DNA from: Cytophagales bacterium
GTDB lineage: Bacteria; Bacteroidota; Bacteroidia; Cytophagales; UBA9547
Length of the DNA stretch: 63,715 nt
Assembly: GCA_013297755.1 (NCBI GenBank)
Contig: JAAFIH010000030.1
Coordinates: 1 to 63,715, forward strand
Direction of reading: 5' to 3'
Part shown: piece after piece, positions 19,829 to 29,899 of the stretch
Numbering within the stretch: the stretch's first letter is position 1
How the letters are laid out: every line of letters begins with the position of its first letter
Program-made: the position numbers and the translations under genes
The notes under the pieces: generated by a model
The model's input: only the letters and a program-made list of their open reading frames with translations
Told to the model about the DNA's origin: nothing
Databases searched by the model: none

Positions 19829-21187
19829 CTACAATCTATACAAAAACCCAGCAACCAAAAAGTAAATGGCTAGGCCCAATAAGTCGTTGAAAGTAGTAAT
19901 AAATGGGCCGGAGGCTAGGGCAGGGTTGATATTGAATTTGTCCAATAATAGGGGAGTAATGGTGCCAACTATTGATGCTAGTACTACTACACAAAATAAA
20001 GAAATGGAAACTACAAATCCTAGTTTTATAGGATGACCTATTAGTAAAACAAAAATCATAACAATGGTGCATATAACAAGACCATTGATAAATGCCACTA
20101 TGATTACTCGCCAAAGTCTTTTAATGGTACTTTCTTCAAAACTATCGTTACTGGCCAAACTTTGCACAATAAGCGATGATGCTTGTACGCCTACATTACC
20201 GCCAGTAGCCGTGATAAGTGGGATAAAAAAGGCCATGGCTGGTATTATTATCAATTTTTGTTCAAATAATCCCATAAAGGCTGCTCCCAATAATCCACCT
20301 GCCATACCCACAATCAGCCAAGGCAATCGGGAACGAACCAGCTTAAAAATACTGTCATCTTCTTCTACACGTGTAGAAACACCCGACATGGCTTGCATAT
20401 CTTCAGCTGCTTGTTCTTTGATTACGTCTACTGCATCGTCTATGGTTATGCGTCCTACCAATTTGCCTTGCACATTTATTACAGGCATGGTTTCTAGGTC
20501 GTATTTTTGCATAATTTCACTTACTTCCCAAGATTCTGTATAGGTTTCTATCGCAATAATGTCGGGTTCGTATATTTCTGAAATGGCAGTTTTGTCTTTT
20601 GAAATAATTATTTTTTTTAGCGAAACTCGCCCTAGCAACACGTCATTGTCATCAACTACATATATAGAATACAATTTTTCTACATTTTCGGCTTGTTTGC
20701 GAACTTCCTCAATCGTTTGTTTTACGGTCCAGTTGATGTTTGTTTTGATCAATTCTTTGGCCATCATACCACCAGCACAGGCACTATCATAACGCAACAA
20801 TTCGTTGATATTGAGTGCTAATTGTGTGTCATTAATATTGGCAATAATCTCTTCTCGCATTTTTATTGGTACACAATTGAGAATATCGGCAGCATCATCT
20901 GAATAAATTTCATTAAAAAAAACGGCAATCTCCGCTGGCTGGTATAGTTCAAAAAGGTCGTTTCGAGTTTTTTCTTCTAGATTTGGTAGTATGCGACTGA
21001 CTATATCTACGCCAAGCAGTTGTAATATGTATTTACATTCATGTATTTCTAATTCATATAAAATGGGTATGATGTCTTCTGAATATAAGTCATCTAAAGT
21101 AGACCTTAAAAAATCGTCTTCTTGGGTTTCGATAGCAAACCTAAGTTTAGCCAAAAATTCGGATGTAAGCTCAAATTGCAAATCCAA
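19829..21187 (-). CDS. mgtE: Magnesium transporter MgtE
   Basis: 452 residues with the full MgtE layout: helical N domain (about 1-130, for example DDAADILNCVP), two CBS domains (about 135-260, YVVDDNDVLLGRVSLK and MPVINVQGKLVGRITIDDAV), a connecting helix, and five membrane helices ending with PLITATGGNVGVQASSLIVQSL and FNDLLGLAIYF, the ion-pathway regions. It imports Mg2+ and is gated by cytosolic Mg2+ through the N and CBS domains (family knowledge). The start codon must be TTG at 21187: an in-frame stop lies at 21197-21199 and no ATG or GTG intervenes. A -7 box at 21206-21213 gives a short leader. Confidence 0.93.
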   Translation of the reverse strand: MDLQFELTSEFLAKLRFAIETQEDDFLRSTLDDLYSEDIIPILYELEIHECKYILQLLGVDIVSRILPNLEEKTRNDLFELYQPAEIAVFFNEIYSDDAADILNCVPIKMREEIIANINDTQLALNINELLRYDSACAGGMMAKELIKTNINWTVKQTIEEVRKQAENVEKLYSIYVVDDNDVLLGRVSLKKIIISKDKTAISEIYEPDIIAIETYTESWEVSEIMQKYDLETMPVINVQGKLVGRITIDDAVDVIKEQAAEDMQAMSGVSTRVEEDDSIFKLVRSRLPWLIVGMAGGLLGAAFMGLFEQKLIIIPAMAFFIPLITATGGNVGVQASSLIVQSLASNDSFEESTIKRLWRVIIVAFINGLVICTIVMIFVLLIGHPIKLGFVVSISLFCVVVLASIVGTITPLLLDKFNINPALASGPFITTFNDLLGLAIYFLVAGFLYRL

Positions 21188-21205
21188 CTGATTCGTTTAT
21201 TTGCA

Positions 21206-21213
21206 CAAAAGTA
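21206..21213 (-). promoter_or_regulatory. -7 promoter box of mgtE
   Basis: Reads TACTTTTG on the minus strand, 18 nt upstream of the TTG start. Confidence 0.5.
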
Positions 21214-21450
21214 ATTTTTTAATATGACAAACAAAAAACTAAAAATAATTATTCTTTTTTTGTTTTCAATTAAATATTTGTTTCAAAAAACAATTCAATT
21301 ACAATATATTTTATTAAATAGATATATTATTTAGAATGATTTAAAATAAGAATCAATATTGGGTTTTATAAAATCAACCCATTAAATTGCAAAAAATTAG
21401 AAAATTAAACCACGTTTTTATATCAATTATTAAACTTAAATTTAACATTT

Positions 21451-22119
21451 ATGTCTTGGATTTCGACAACTTTTACTAGCTCACTTGGCAAAAAGTTTAT
21501 TGTGGGCCTCACAGGTCTTTTTTTAGTATCTTTTTTGCTTGTTCATTGTGGCATTAATTCGTTGATTTTTTTAAACGATGGGGGCGAATCCTTCAACATA
21601 GGCGCCAATTTTATGGCCACAAACCCCGTTATCAAAATCATGGAATATGTCCTTTTTCTAGGGCTTATCACACATATAGTGCAAACATTGATGCTAGCTT
21701 ATCAAAACAAAAAAGCACGTCCTGTGGCATATCATGCCACCAATGGTGCCGCCAACAGCAAATGGTACTCTCGTTCTATGACCTTGTTAGGAACGCTTAT
21801 TTTGATATTTTTGATTTTACATCTCAAACATTTTTGGTTCTCAAAAGTATCAGGTCATTTGGCCGAATCTGGCGAAACTATGTTTGCAGAAATGCTCGAA
21901 GTGTTTGAAAATCCTTTTGTAGTCATTATATATGTGTTGGCACAGGGGGCATTGGGTTATCATTTATTGCATGGCTTTCAATCTGCACATCAAACTTTGG
22001 GATTAAACCATGTCAAGTACAATGGTTTGATTCAAATGGTGGGTACGTTTTTGGCAATAGTTTTACCTGTATTATTTGCTGCCATGCCAATCGTAATATT
22101 TTTTGGAATTATAAAATAA
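21451..22119 (+). CDS. sdhC: Succinate dehydrogenase cytochrome b subunit
   Basis: 222 residues, five predicted membrane helices with the heme-ligand histidines expected of the cytochrome b558 type: LLVHCGIN, GLITHIVQT, LILHLKHFW and GYHLLHGFQSAHQTLG. It anchors the succinate:quinone oxidoreductase and passes electrons to menaquinone. In Bacteroidota sdhC is normally followed by sdhA and sdhB; here a strong terminator and then recF follow, so the catalytic subunits must be encoded elsewhere. Start MSWISTTFTSSLGKK is typical for the family. Confidence 0.9.
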   Translation: MSWISTTFTSSLGKKFIVGLTGLFLVSFLLVHCGINSLIFLNDGGESFNIGANFMATNPVIKIMEYVLFLGLITHIVQTLMLAYQNKKARPVAYHATNGAANSKWYSRSMTLLGTLILIFLILHLKHFWFSKVSGHLAESGETMFAEMLEVFENPFVVIIYVLAQGALGYHLLHGFQSAHQTLGLNHVKYNGLIQMVGTFLAIVLPVLFAAMPIVIFFGIIK

Positions 22120-22158
22120 AAAGTATTTCAATTATTATCCTTGGTTTCTAAATACCAT

Positions 22159-22191
22159 AAAACCTACATTTTTATACAAAATGTAGGTTTT
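22159..22191 (+). terminator. Rho-independent terminator after sdhC
   Basis: Perfect 14-bp inverted repeat AAAACCTACATTTT / AAAATGTAGGTTTT with the 5-nt loop TATAC. It separates sdhC from recF. Confidence 0.85.
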
Positions 22192-22233
22192 TATTTTATA
22201 TTCTCTTTTAAAACATACATATAAATCCTAAAA

Positions 22234-23307
22234 TTGCATTTTAATAATATCAAAATTTCTTATTTTAAGAGTATTTCAGATTTGCAATGGCAAATGGATG
22301 AAGGACTGAATATAATACTTGGAAAAAATGGCGTTGGTAAAACTAATTTCTTGGATGCCATACACTATATTTGTTTGACTAAAAGTTTTTTGGCAAATGC
22401 AGATAATATTTTGATCCATGAGGATGCTGATTTTTTTAGAATACAAGCCACCATTGCTCATGGGGAATTTCAAAATGTAGTAACGGCAGCCTATTCGGCA
22501 CATACCAAAAAAAAAATAACAGTTGATGGAGAGCTTTACGAAAAACTAAGTCATCACATAGGTAAATATCCAGTTGTACTTTTTGCTCCTGATGATACAG
22601 ATTTGGTTCGTGGTTCGAGCGAAACCAGGCGTAAGTTTTTTGATGTATTAATTTGTCAATTTGATTCAAGTTATTTAGAAACGCTTACCAACTACAACCA
22701 TATCTTAAAACAAAGAAATCACTACTTGAAACAATTATTTCTTAGAGAAAAATTAGATCAAACACTTTTAGAAATTTATGATACCAAATTAATACATTAC
22801 AACAAACAAATTTGTGATAAAAGAAAACAAATATTACACGAGTTTATCCCTTTTTTTTTAGAGCATTATGATTTTGTAAGTTCGTCTAAAGAAACACCAC
22901 ATATAGCATACGAATCAGATGTATTGCATTTGGAGTTTGAATTAAAATTCAGAAATAATATCGAAAAAGATATTGCAACCCAACGCACCAATTTGGGGGT
23001 GCATACAGACGATTTTAGTTGGCTTCTCGATCATAAGAATACCAAAAAATATGCTTCTCAAGGACAAAAAAAGTCTTTTGTTTTAGCCTTAAAATTAGCT
23101 CAATTTACAGTATTATATCAAAAAACTGGCATAAAACCAGTCTTGTTGATGGATGATATTTTTGACAAATTGGATGATCTTCGCATACATAAATTATTAA
23201 AAATGCTATCAAACAACACATTTGGCCAAGTTTTTATTACAGATGCAAGACCCGAACGCACAAGATTGTTGCTTGCCGAAATACCTTTTAAGGAATTTTT
23301 ACTTTGA
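22234..23307 (+). CDS. recF: DNA replication and repair protein RecF
   Basis: 357 residues. SMC-like ATPase with Walker A LGKNGVGKTNFLDAI (about 29-43), the signature region YASQGQKKSFVLALKLAQ and Walker B PVLLMDDIFDKLDD. RecF, with RecO and RecR, loads RecA at gaps in DNA. The start must be the TTG at 22234: TAA lies in frame at 22222-22224, and only ATC, CTA and AAA lie between. It stands alone, not in a dnaA-dnaN-recF cluster. Confidence 0.92.
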   Translation: MHFNNIKISYFKSISDLQWQMDEGLNIILGKNGVGKTNFLDAIHYICLTKSFLANADNILIHEDADFFRIQATIAHGEFQNVVTAAYSAHTKKKITVDGELYEKLSHHIGKYPVVLFAPDDTDLVRGSSETRRKFFDVLICQFDSSYLETLTNYNHILKQRNHYLKQLFLREKLDQTLLEIYDTKLIHYNKQICDKRKQILHEFIPFFLEHYDFVSSSKETPHIAYESDVLHLEFELKFRNNIEKDIATQRTNLGVHTDDFSWLLDHKNTKKYASQGQKKSFVLALKLAQFTVLYQKTGIKPVLLMDDIFDKLDDLRIHKLLKMLSNNTFGQVFITDARPERTRLLLAEIPFKEFLL

Positions 23308-23540
23308 TAAAATAAACTGGATTTTGATGCCTCAAAAGTATATTTTAAGATTTTTGATAATTTTCAAAGTTTTTTTTCAAAAAATTATCAACAAAACCTA
23401 CAAAATATAATACACTTTTCATGTGGAAAACTTTAGTATTTTATTCATACTTCAAGGTTGGATATTTGTAAAATATTTAATAATTTTAATTTCTTATTAC
23501 AAGACCTGACAAAAATCTATATCCAAATTTATACATAATA

Positions 23541-25955
23541 ATGACAACGCCTGATATCCACCAAACCTCTTTAAATATTCAAAAATCAATGCTTGTAGTT
23601 AAGCGTGATGGTCGTAAAGAATCGGTTAAATTCGATAAAGTTACTGCACGTATCGAGCGATTGAGTTATGGCTTGGATATGAATTTTGTAGATCCAGTAG
23701 AAATATCAAAAAAAGTAATCACAGGCATTTACGATGGTATTTCCACCCAAGAATTGGATAATTTGGCTGCCGAGCAAGCTGCTTCGCTTACTACTCGCCA
23801 TCCTGATTATGCTATATTGGCCGCTCGTATTGCTGTATCTAACTTGCATAAATTGACAAGTAAGTCTTTTTCTAACACTATGAAAAGACTATATACCTAC
23901 GAAGATCCCAAAACTGGCGAAAATGCTTCTTTATTATCAAAAGAAACGTATGAGGTAATACGCAAAAATGCTGCTTTGTTGGATTCAAGTATTATATATG
24001 AAAGAGATTTTAATTACGATTATTTTGGATTCAAGACTTTAGAAAAATCTTATTTACTCAAATTAGATGGCAAAATAGTAGAGCGTCCACAACACATGAT
24101 TATGCGAGTGGCAGTTGGCATTCATGGCGATGATTTAGAATCAGTGGTGGAAACATACAACTTGATGTCGGAGAAATGGTTTACCCACGCCACCCCAACA
24201 TTGTTTAATGCAGGTACTCCAAAAGCACAACTTTCTTCGTGTTTCTTACTTACTATGCAGCAAGATAGCATTGATGGTATTTATGATACACTCAAGCAAT
24301 GTGCCAAAATATCGCAATCTGCTGGTGGGATAGGTTTGAGCGTACATAATGTGCGAGCCACTGGCTCTTATATCAAAGGAACCAATGGTACTTCTAATGG
24401 AATTATACCAATGCTTCGTGTTTTTAATGATACAGCACGCTATGTAGACCAAGGAGGGGGCAAACGCAAAGGTGCTTTTGCAGTGTATTTAGAACCTTGG
24501 CATGCCGACATTTTTGAGTTTTTGCAACTCAAAAAGAATCATGGAAAAGAAGAAATGCGTGCCAGAGACTTATTTTATGCCCTTTGGACGCCTGATTTGT
24601 TTATGAAACGTGTAGAAGATAACGATGTATGGTCGCTATTCTGCCCCAATGAATGTCCTGGTTTGTCGGAAGTATATGGCGATGATTTTGTAAAATTATA
24701 TGAAAAATATGAACGTGAGGGCAAATATCGTAAGCAAGTAAAAGCCCAAGATTTATGGTTTGAGATTGTAGAATCACAAATAGAAACAGGCACTCCTTAT
24801 ATGTTATACAAAGATGCCGCTAACAAAAAATCGAATCAGAAAAATTTGGGTACCATAAAATCGTCTAACTTGTGTACCGAAATTATGGAATACACCTCAA
24901 AAGACGAAATTGCAGTGTGTAATTTAGCATCTTTGGCATTACCAAAATATGTGATTGATGGAAAATTTGACCACAAAAAGTTATTTGATGTAACCTATCA
25001 AGTTACAAAAAATCTCAACAAAATAATAGATATAAATTACTATCCTGTAGAAGAGGCTCGTAATTCAAATATGCGTCATCGCCCCATAGGTATAGGTGTG
25101 CAAGGTTTGGCAGATACATTCATATTGTTGCGTATGCCATTCGAGTCACCAGAAGCTCAGGGACTTAACAAAGATATTTTTGAGACTATTTATTTTGCGG
25201 CCATGACAGCCTCCAAAGATCAAGCCATAAAATATGGTGCCTACGAATCTTTCAAGGGGTCGCCAGTATCGAAAGGTATTTTTCAGTTTGATATGTGGGG
25301 GGTAACACCAACCTCAAATCGCTGGGATTGGGACACACTTCGCAAAGAAGTAAAAAAACATGGCGTAAGAAATTCGCTTTTATTGGCTCCAATGCCTACG
25401 GCATCTACCGCTCAAATTTTGGGAAATAACGAATCTTTTGAACCATATACATCAAATATTTATAAGCGAGAAGTACTTTCTGGTGCTTTTGCAGTGGTAA
25501 ACAAACATTTGTTAAAAGATTTGATTAAGTTAAACTTATGGAATGACAATATCAAAAACAAATTGATGTCGGCCAATGGTTCTGTTCAAAATATCAAAGA
25601 AATACCTCAGCATATCAAGGATATTTATAAAACAGTGTGGGAAATTAAGCAAAAAACAATCATAGACATGAGTGCAGATAGGGGAGCTTATATTTGCCAA
25701 AGTCAAAGTTTGAATATATACATGACAGAGCCAAATTTTGGCAAAATGACTTCTATGCACTTTTATGCTTGGAAAAAAGGCCTCAAAACAGGTATGTACT
25801 ATTTGAGAACCACAGCAGCTGCCGATGCTATTAAATTTACTGTCGAAAAACAAGCACAATTATCACTAACCCCAGTCATCAGCGATGAGCAGAAAATGGC
25901 CGATTTAGCTTGTTCGCTCGACAACCCAGAGGGATGTGAGGCTTGTGGGAGTTGA
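23541..25955 (+). CDS. nrdA: Ribonucleoside-diphosphate reductase, alpha subunit (class I)
   Basis: 804 residues. N-terminal ATP-cone (about 15-105, starting [17 protein letters not shown]) for allosteric control by ATP/dATP, then the ten-stranded barrel. Catalytic cysteines: AQLSSCFLL near 233, the thiyl-radical site SNLCTEI near 445, and the redox-active C-terminal tail CEACGS. It reduces NDPs to dNDPs together with the radical-generating beta subunit, NrdB. No nrdB lies on either side, which is unusual. Followed by 97 bp without a clear terminator. Confidence 0.94.
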   Translation: MTTPDIHQTSLNIQKSMLVVKRDGRKESVKFDKVTARIERLSYGLDMNFVDPVEISKKVITGIYDGISTQELDNLAAEQAASLTTRHPDYAILAARIAVSNLHKLTSKSFSNTMKRLYTYEDPKTGENASLLSKETYEVIRKNAALLDSSIIYERDFNYDYFGFKTLEKSYLLKLDGKIVERPQHMIMRVAVGIHGDDLESVVETYNLMSEKWFTHATPTLFNAGTPKAQLSSCFLLTMQQDSIDGIYDTLKQCAKISQSAGGIGLSVHNVRATGSYIKGTNGTSNGIIPMLRVFNDTARYVDQGGGKRKGAFAVYLEPWHADIFEFLQLKKNHGKEEMRARDLFYALWTPDLFMKRVEDNDVWSLFCPNECPGLSEVYGDDFVKLYEKYEREGKYRKQVKAQDLWFEIVESQIETGTPYMLYKDAANKKSNQKNLGTIKSSNLCTEIMEYTSKDEIAVCNLASLALPKYVIDGKFDHKKLFDVTYQVTKNLNKIIDINYYPVEEARNSNMRHRPIGIGVQGLADTFILLRMPFESPEAQGLNKDIFETIYFAAMTASKDQAIKYGAYESFKGSPVSKGIFQFDMWGVTPTSNRWDWDTLRKEVKKHGVRNSLLLAPMPTASTAQILGNNESFEPYTSNIYKREVLSGAFAVVNKHLLKDLIKLNLWNDNIKNKLMSANGSVQNIKEIPQHIKDIYKTVWEIKQKTIIDMSADRGAYICQSQSLNIYMTEPNFGKMTSMHFYAWKKGLKTGMYYLRTTAAADAIKFTVEKQAQLSLTPVISDEQKMADLACSLDNPEGCEACGS

Positions 25956-26052
25956 GGGGAATTAATTAAATTGACATATAATTTTACAGACAATACGAAT
26001 TTGGAAATTATTTTGTTTATAAAATATTTAAGTAAATATTATTTATCTTTGC

Positions 26053-26325
26053 ATGGAAGATAAGGAAAAAAGAGATAGAGTTTCAGATACGTGTAAAGAA
26101 CAAATTAAATTAAGGTTTGAATTTTTAAGAATTTGGATCTTTTTCTTAGCAGCAGTTGGTTCTGGTACAATTTCTCTAGCAATAAAAACTAAAATTGACC
26201 AAAAAGAATCAATTGTTGTAGTTGTTGGATTTATATTTTGTATGTTTATCCTCACAATGTTGTTTTGGGTAATCAAGAAAATCTTTTATTACTTAAACGA
26301 ACTAAAAAAGTTAGAATCATGCTAG
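26053..26325 (+). CDS. Small membrane protein, unknown
   Basis: 90 residues: a charged N-terminus (MEDKEKRDRVSDTCKEQIK), two hydrophobic helices (about 25-45, IWIFFLAAVGSGTISLAI; about 55-78, VVVVGFIFCMFILTMLFWVI) and a short basic tail. I do not recognise the family. A TAnnTTTG match (26044-26051) ends one base before this ATG; if it is the promoter, the transcript would begin at or inside the start codon. Its stop overlaps the start of a second tiny membrane protein, so the two look like one unit, upstream of the restriction-modification genes but 344 bp away from them. Confidence 0.6.
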   Translation: MEDKEKRDRVSDTCKEQIKLRFEFLRIWIFFLAAVGSGTISLAIKTKIDQKESIVVVVGFIFCMFILTMLFWVIKKIFYYLNELKKLESC

Positions 26326-26432
26326 GAACTATAATTATTATCGCATTTGGAGTTATGATGTCAGCTCTTGTATTATATATGGGATATATGTCAAGTTTTG
26401 CAGATAGAACTACCACTTTTGATTCAAAATAG
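26319..26432 (+). CDS. 37-residue membrane protein, unknown
   Basis: Starts at an ATG that overlaps the last codons of the previous gene (ATGCTAG), giving MLGTIIIIAFGVMMSALVLY then a short polar tail: a single transmembrane helix. The overlap argues for coupled expression. Function unknown. Confidence 0.5.
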   Translation: MLGTIIIIAFGVMMSALVLYMGYMSSFADRTTTFDSK

Positions 26433-26776
26433 TAGTTTTAATTCAAACTAAATTTTGAATATATAAGATTTATTCCCAAGACAAAAGTTTTTTTTATGAT
26501 TTGATTAAAAATAGTCGTTATTTGATAAATACTAATTGTTAGAATTATTATTTTTCTAAGAGTAATATAAATGGAAAACAAGTTGATTTTTAAATATCTT
26601 GGTTCGTCAAATATTTTAATAAAGTCCCAAAACCTCATTTTCGTTGATTTATAGCTTTTTAAATGTTTTCAAAATAGTGTGTGTTTTTCAAAATCAAAAA
26701 AACTCCAAAATTATGAAAATTAAAGGTTTTTTTCTAATTTAGATTTTTATCGAATTTCAGTTATTTTATTTTAAAT
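26433..26776. other. 344-bp AT-rich gap before the restriction-modification genes
   Basis: No supported gene. A minus-strand frame (26438-26638, beginning MRFWDFIKIFDEPRYLKINL) has some protein character and could be a decayed fragment, but has no neighbour or motif to support it. The promoter of the methyltransferase operon must lie in its right part; no TAnnTTTG box is obvious. Confidence 0.4.
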
Positions 26777-27778
26777 ATGAATTCAAAAAAAACATTTATT
26801 GATTTATTTTCTGGTGCTGGTGGGTTTTCAAAAGGGTTTGAAAATGCTGGATTTGAAAATATTTTCTCGATAGATGTTGAACCTAATTTTTGTGGAACAT
26901 ATAAAGCAAATTTTTCTAATCATTTATTGATTCAAAAAAATATTTCTGAGTTAAAAGAATCTGAAATCAAAGAATTAATAAAAAATAAAGAGGTTGATGT
27001 AGTAGTTGGTGGCCCTCCTTGCCAGGGTTTTAGTATGGCAGGCAATATAGGTCGAACATTTGCAGAAGATGCTAGAAATCAACTTTTTAAAGAATTTGTA
27101 AGGGTTGTAGCTATTGTGAAACCTCAATGTTTTATAATGGAAAATGTGGCTCGATTATACACTCATAATAATGGAAAAACAAAGGAGGAAATTATTAATC
27201 ACTTCAATAAAATAGGATACCATGTAGATTGTAAGATTTTAAATTTTGCAGATTATGGCGTTGCTCAAGTCAGAAAAAGAGTACTTTTTATTGGACACAA
27301 GAAGTCGAAAAAAATAATATTTCCTGAAAAAACAGTTTCTAAATACAAATCAATTTCCTCAGAAATAGAAAAATATCCTGCATTGGAATCTGGACAAAAG
27401 TCAAATATTCCAAATCATGTAGCCATGAAACATTCTTCTCAAATGCTTAATAAAATGAGTTTTGTGCCAGATGGTGGAACAAGGATTGCTATTCCAGACG
27501 CATTAAGACCCAAAACAGGGGATGTAAGAAAATACATTAGATACAAAAGTGATGAACCATCGGTATGTGTAACTGGAGATATGCGAAAAATATTTCATTA
27601 CAATCAAAATCGTGCATTGACAGTAAGAGAATTAGCCAAAATTCAAACCTTCCCAGACGATTTTATTTTTAAAGGTTCTACCATTTCACAACAACAACAA
27701 GTTGGAAATGCAGTTCCGCCATTGATGGCAGAAATTTTAGCTAAAAATATTTTAAAAATGATGGAAAATGATTCATAA
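26777..27778 (+). CDS. DNA (cytosine-5-)-methyltransferase
   Basis: 333 residues with the ordered motifs of m5C methyltransferases: I DLFSGAGGFSKGF, IV GGPPCQGFS (catalytic Cys near residue 81), VI MENVARL, VIII AQVRKRVLFIGHK, a target-recognition stretch, IX RALTVRELAKIQTFP and X QQQVGNAVPPLMAEILA. It methylates cytosine in the recognition site of a restriction-modification system. It overlaps the following adenine methyltransferase gene by 11 bp. Confidence 0.93.
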   Translation: MNSKKTFIDLFSGAGGFSKGFENAGFENIFSIDVEPNFCGTYKANFSNHLLIQKNISELKESEIKELIKNKEVDVVVGGPPCQGFSMAGNIGRTFAEDARNQLFKEFVRVVAIVKPQCFIMENVARLYTHNNGKTKEEIINHFNKIGYHVDCKILNFADYGVAQVRKRVLFIGHKKSKKIIFPEKTVSKYKSISSEIEKYPALESGQKSNIPNHVAMKHSSQMLNKMSFVPDGGTRIAIPDALRPKTGDVRKYIRYKSDEPSVCVTGDMRKIFHYNQNRALTVRELAKIQTFPDDFIFKGSTISQQQQVGNAVPPLMAEILAKNILKMMENDS

Positions 27779-28820
27779 ATTTCCTACCATTAATTTTATA
27801 GGTAACAAGGAAAAAATTGCTCCCTGGATTTGTGATAATTTTCCAAAAGAAGCAAATACTATTTTTGACGCTTTTTCAGGTGGTTGTTCGGTAAGTTATG
27901 AAGCAAAGCAACGTGGCTATACTGTTATCTCAAATGATGTTTTAAAAATCAATAGCACTATTTCTAAATATCTAATTGAAAACAATTCGGAAATTTTAGA
28001 TTTTGATGATATTAAAATGATTGTAACTGGCGAACCATTCGAGGGTTATATGACTGAAAACTATGCTGATAAATTTTTTTTCAAAAATGAATGTATGGAA
28101 CTTGATTTATACCGAAAAAATATTGGAAAATTATCTTCTGACTATAAAAAAAGTATAGTTTTTGCATTATTGCGTAGAGCAATGATTCGTAAAATGCCTT
28201 ACTCCAGATTTAATATTAATTGGGATAAAATCGTTCAGTTACGTGATGAAAATTATAGCTACGAAAAGTATAAACGTAAAAGAGCGTATCATAACAAAAG
28301 TTTCAAAACGCATTTCTTAGACAATGTGCTTGAATACAATAATGCTGTTTTTGATAATAAAAAAGCTAATATTAGTCTAAATTGTGATGTTTTTGATTTG
28401 ATAAAAAATATAAAAGCTGATATCATTTATCTCGACCCGCCATATACAGGCACAATGAATAACTATTTCGAATTTTATGGACTTTTTGATGAATACATAA
28501 CTTCAGAAAAACAATCACCAATAGAAAATGATTTTATCAATAAAAAAACATCCTATCAATTATTTGAAAACTTGTTTTCTAATCTTCAAAATTTTAAGTA
28601 TTGGATTTTGAGTTACAACAACTCATCTATTCCAAACAAAGAGCAACTTTTAGATTTATTAAATAAATATGCTAAAGATGTTCATGTAATTGAGCGAAAA
28701 CATGATTATAAAATTACAGGAAGAGATAATAAGGAAACAAACAAGGAATATTTATTTATTGCCAAAAATCCTTCTTTTGAATCCACCTTAATAAAACAAT
28801 ATGAAAGTGCAGAATTATGA
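27768..28820 (+). CDS. DNA adenine methyltransferase, D12 class
   Basis: 350 residues, alpha-class (Dam/D12-type) N6-adenine methyltransferase: opening INFIGNKEKIAPWI, the SAM-binding motif DAFSGGCSVSYEAKQRGY and the catalytic DPPY in DIIYLDPPYTGTMNNYF near residue 222. The GNK-start and FSGG motif are the D12 family hallmarks. It overlaps the cytosine methyltransferase by 11 bp and the endonuclease gene by 20 bp. Two methyltransferases of different chemistry usually mean that the recognition sequence is asymmetric and each strand needs its own enzyme. Confidence 0.9.
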   Translation: MIHKFPTINFIGNKEKIAPWICDNFPKEANTIFDAFSGGCSVSYEAKQRGYTVISNDVLKINSTISKYLIENNSEILDFDDIKMIVTGEPFEGYMTENYADKFFFKNECMELDLYRKNIGKLSSDYKKSIVFALLRRAMIRKMPYSRFNINWDKIVQLRDENYSYEKYKRKRAYHNKSFKTHFLDNVLEYNNAVFDNKKANISLNCDVFDLIKNIKADIIYLDPPYTGTMNNYFEFYGLFDEYITSEKQSPIENDFINKKTSYQLFENLFSNLQNFKYWILSYNNSSIPNKEQLLDLLNKYAKDVHVIERKHDYKITGRDNKETNKEYLFIAKNPSFESTLIKQYESAEL

Positions 28821-29880
28821 AGATTATTGGAGTTTAACACTTGCTTTTACTGATTTTAATGGGACAAAATTTTTAAATGTACTTCAAGCATGTGTTGATT
28901 TTATTGATAAGCATAAAACAGAAGAATATTCTGAAGAAAAATATGCTCGATTGCAAAATGAAATACAAGTATTTGCAAAAATAGACCTCATCTCTATTCG
29001 AAAAGCCATAAATCAATTGGTCAAAATGGGCTTTATAGATTCTTTACTTCTAGGTTGTCATACTAACACGTTGGATTATCTTAAAGCCAAAACTAATAGA
29101 AAAAGAAATTCCCTATTTTCAAAAATAATTTATACCAATTCAAGCTTTAATCGCTCAATCACAAATGATTCTAAAATACATCAAATAAACTTTTTGATCA
29201 AAACTCTTGTAGAAAATGGTAAACTATCTAAAAAAGAAATTATTGCATTAATGTTGGTTGACATTGAAGCTATTAAAAAAGGCTATTTAGATAAAACAGA
29301 ACTTTCTTTTTTTGAATCCAAAGCACAATTAAGTGGTTTTATTGATAGAAAATATAATCAAATTGGTTATTTATTCAATATTTTGAGCAAACTAGACGAT
29401 GTGGTTTTTGTAAATGATGAACTCTATTTTACTGAAGATGCTAAACGAATTTTTGGTGAAAATTTAGAAGTTTCAACTAAAAAACGAGATCCTTATTTAC
29501 ATTTATTGTTCAAAAACCAATTAAGAGACGAAAGTTTTGAGTATTTCAAATCAGAAAAATGTATGGTCGAAAAATTAGCATTTCCAGTTTTAATCGCCAG
29601 CCATATTAAGCCATTTATAAAGTCTAATGACGATGAGGCTTACGACCCCAACAATGGCATTTTATTGAGCCGAAACATGGATTCACTTTTTGACTTAGGC
29701 TATATCACTTTTGATGATTTTGGAAATATTATTTCAACAAAAAAACTACCACAAGAGATAATTTCACATTTGAAATCATATAAATTAGATGTTGAATTCT
29801 TAAACCAAAAACGAAAAAAATATTTAGCTTTTCATAGAAAGGAAGTTTTTGAAAAACGATTTAATTCTTCTAATTACTAA
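28801..29880 (+). CDS. Type II restriction endonuclease, HNH family
   Basis: 359 residues. The C-terminal third holds an HNH_2-type nuclease motif: LIASHIKPF near residue 267, then DPNNGILLSRNMDSLFDLGY and ITFDDFGNIISTKKL. The N-terminal two thirds match nothing I know and should contain the DNA-recognition region. Position directly after, and overlapping, two methyltransferase genes makes it the cognate endonuclease. Known HNH type IIS enzymes with both m5C and m6A methyltransferases include HphI and MnlI, a fair model for this system. Confidence 0.85.
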   Translation: MKVQNYEDYWSLTLAFTDFNGTKFLNVLQACVDFIDKHKTEEYSEEKYARLQNEIQVFAKIDLISIRKAINQLVKMGFIDSLLLGCHTNTLDYLKAKTNRKRNSLFSKIIYTNSSFNRSITNDSKIHQINFLIKTLVENGKLSKKEIIALMLVDIEAIKKGYLDKTELSFFESKAQLSGFIDRKYNQIGYLFNILSKLDDVVFVNDELYFTEDAKRIFGENLEVSTKKRDPYLHLLFKNQLRDESFEYFKSEKCMVEKLAFPVLIASHIKPFIKSNDDEAYDPNNGILLSRNMDSLFDLGYITFDDFGNIISTKKLPQEIISHLKSYKLDVEFLNQKRKKYLAFHRKEVFEKRFNSSNY

Positions 29881-29899
29881 TCATAAAAATTATATATTA

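Noticed and set aside
20064-20543. 159-codon plus-strand frame inside mgtE
   Set aside because: Opposite-strand shadow of a well-conserved transporter gene.
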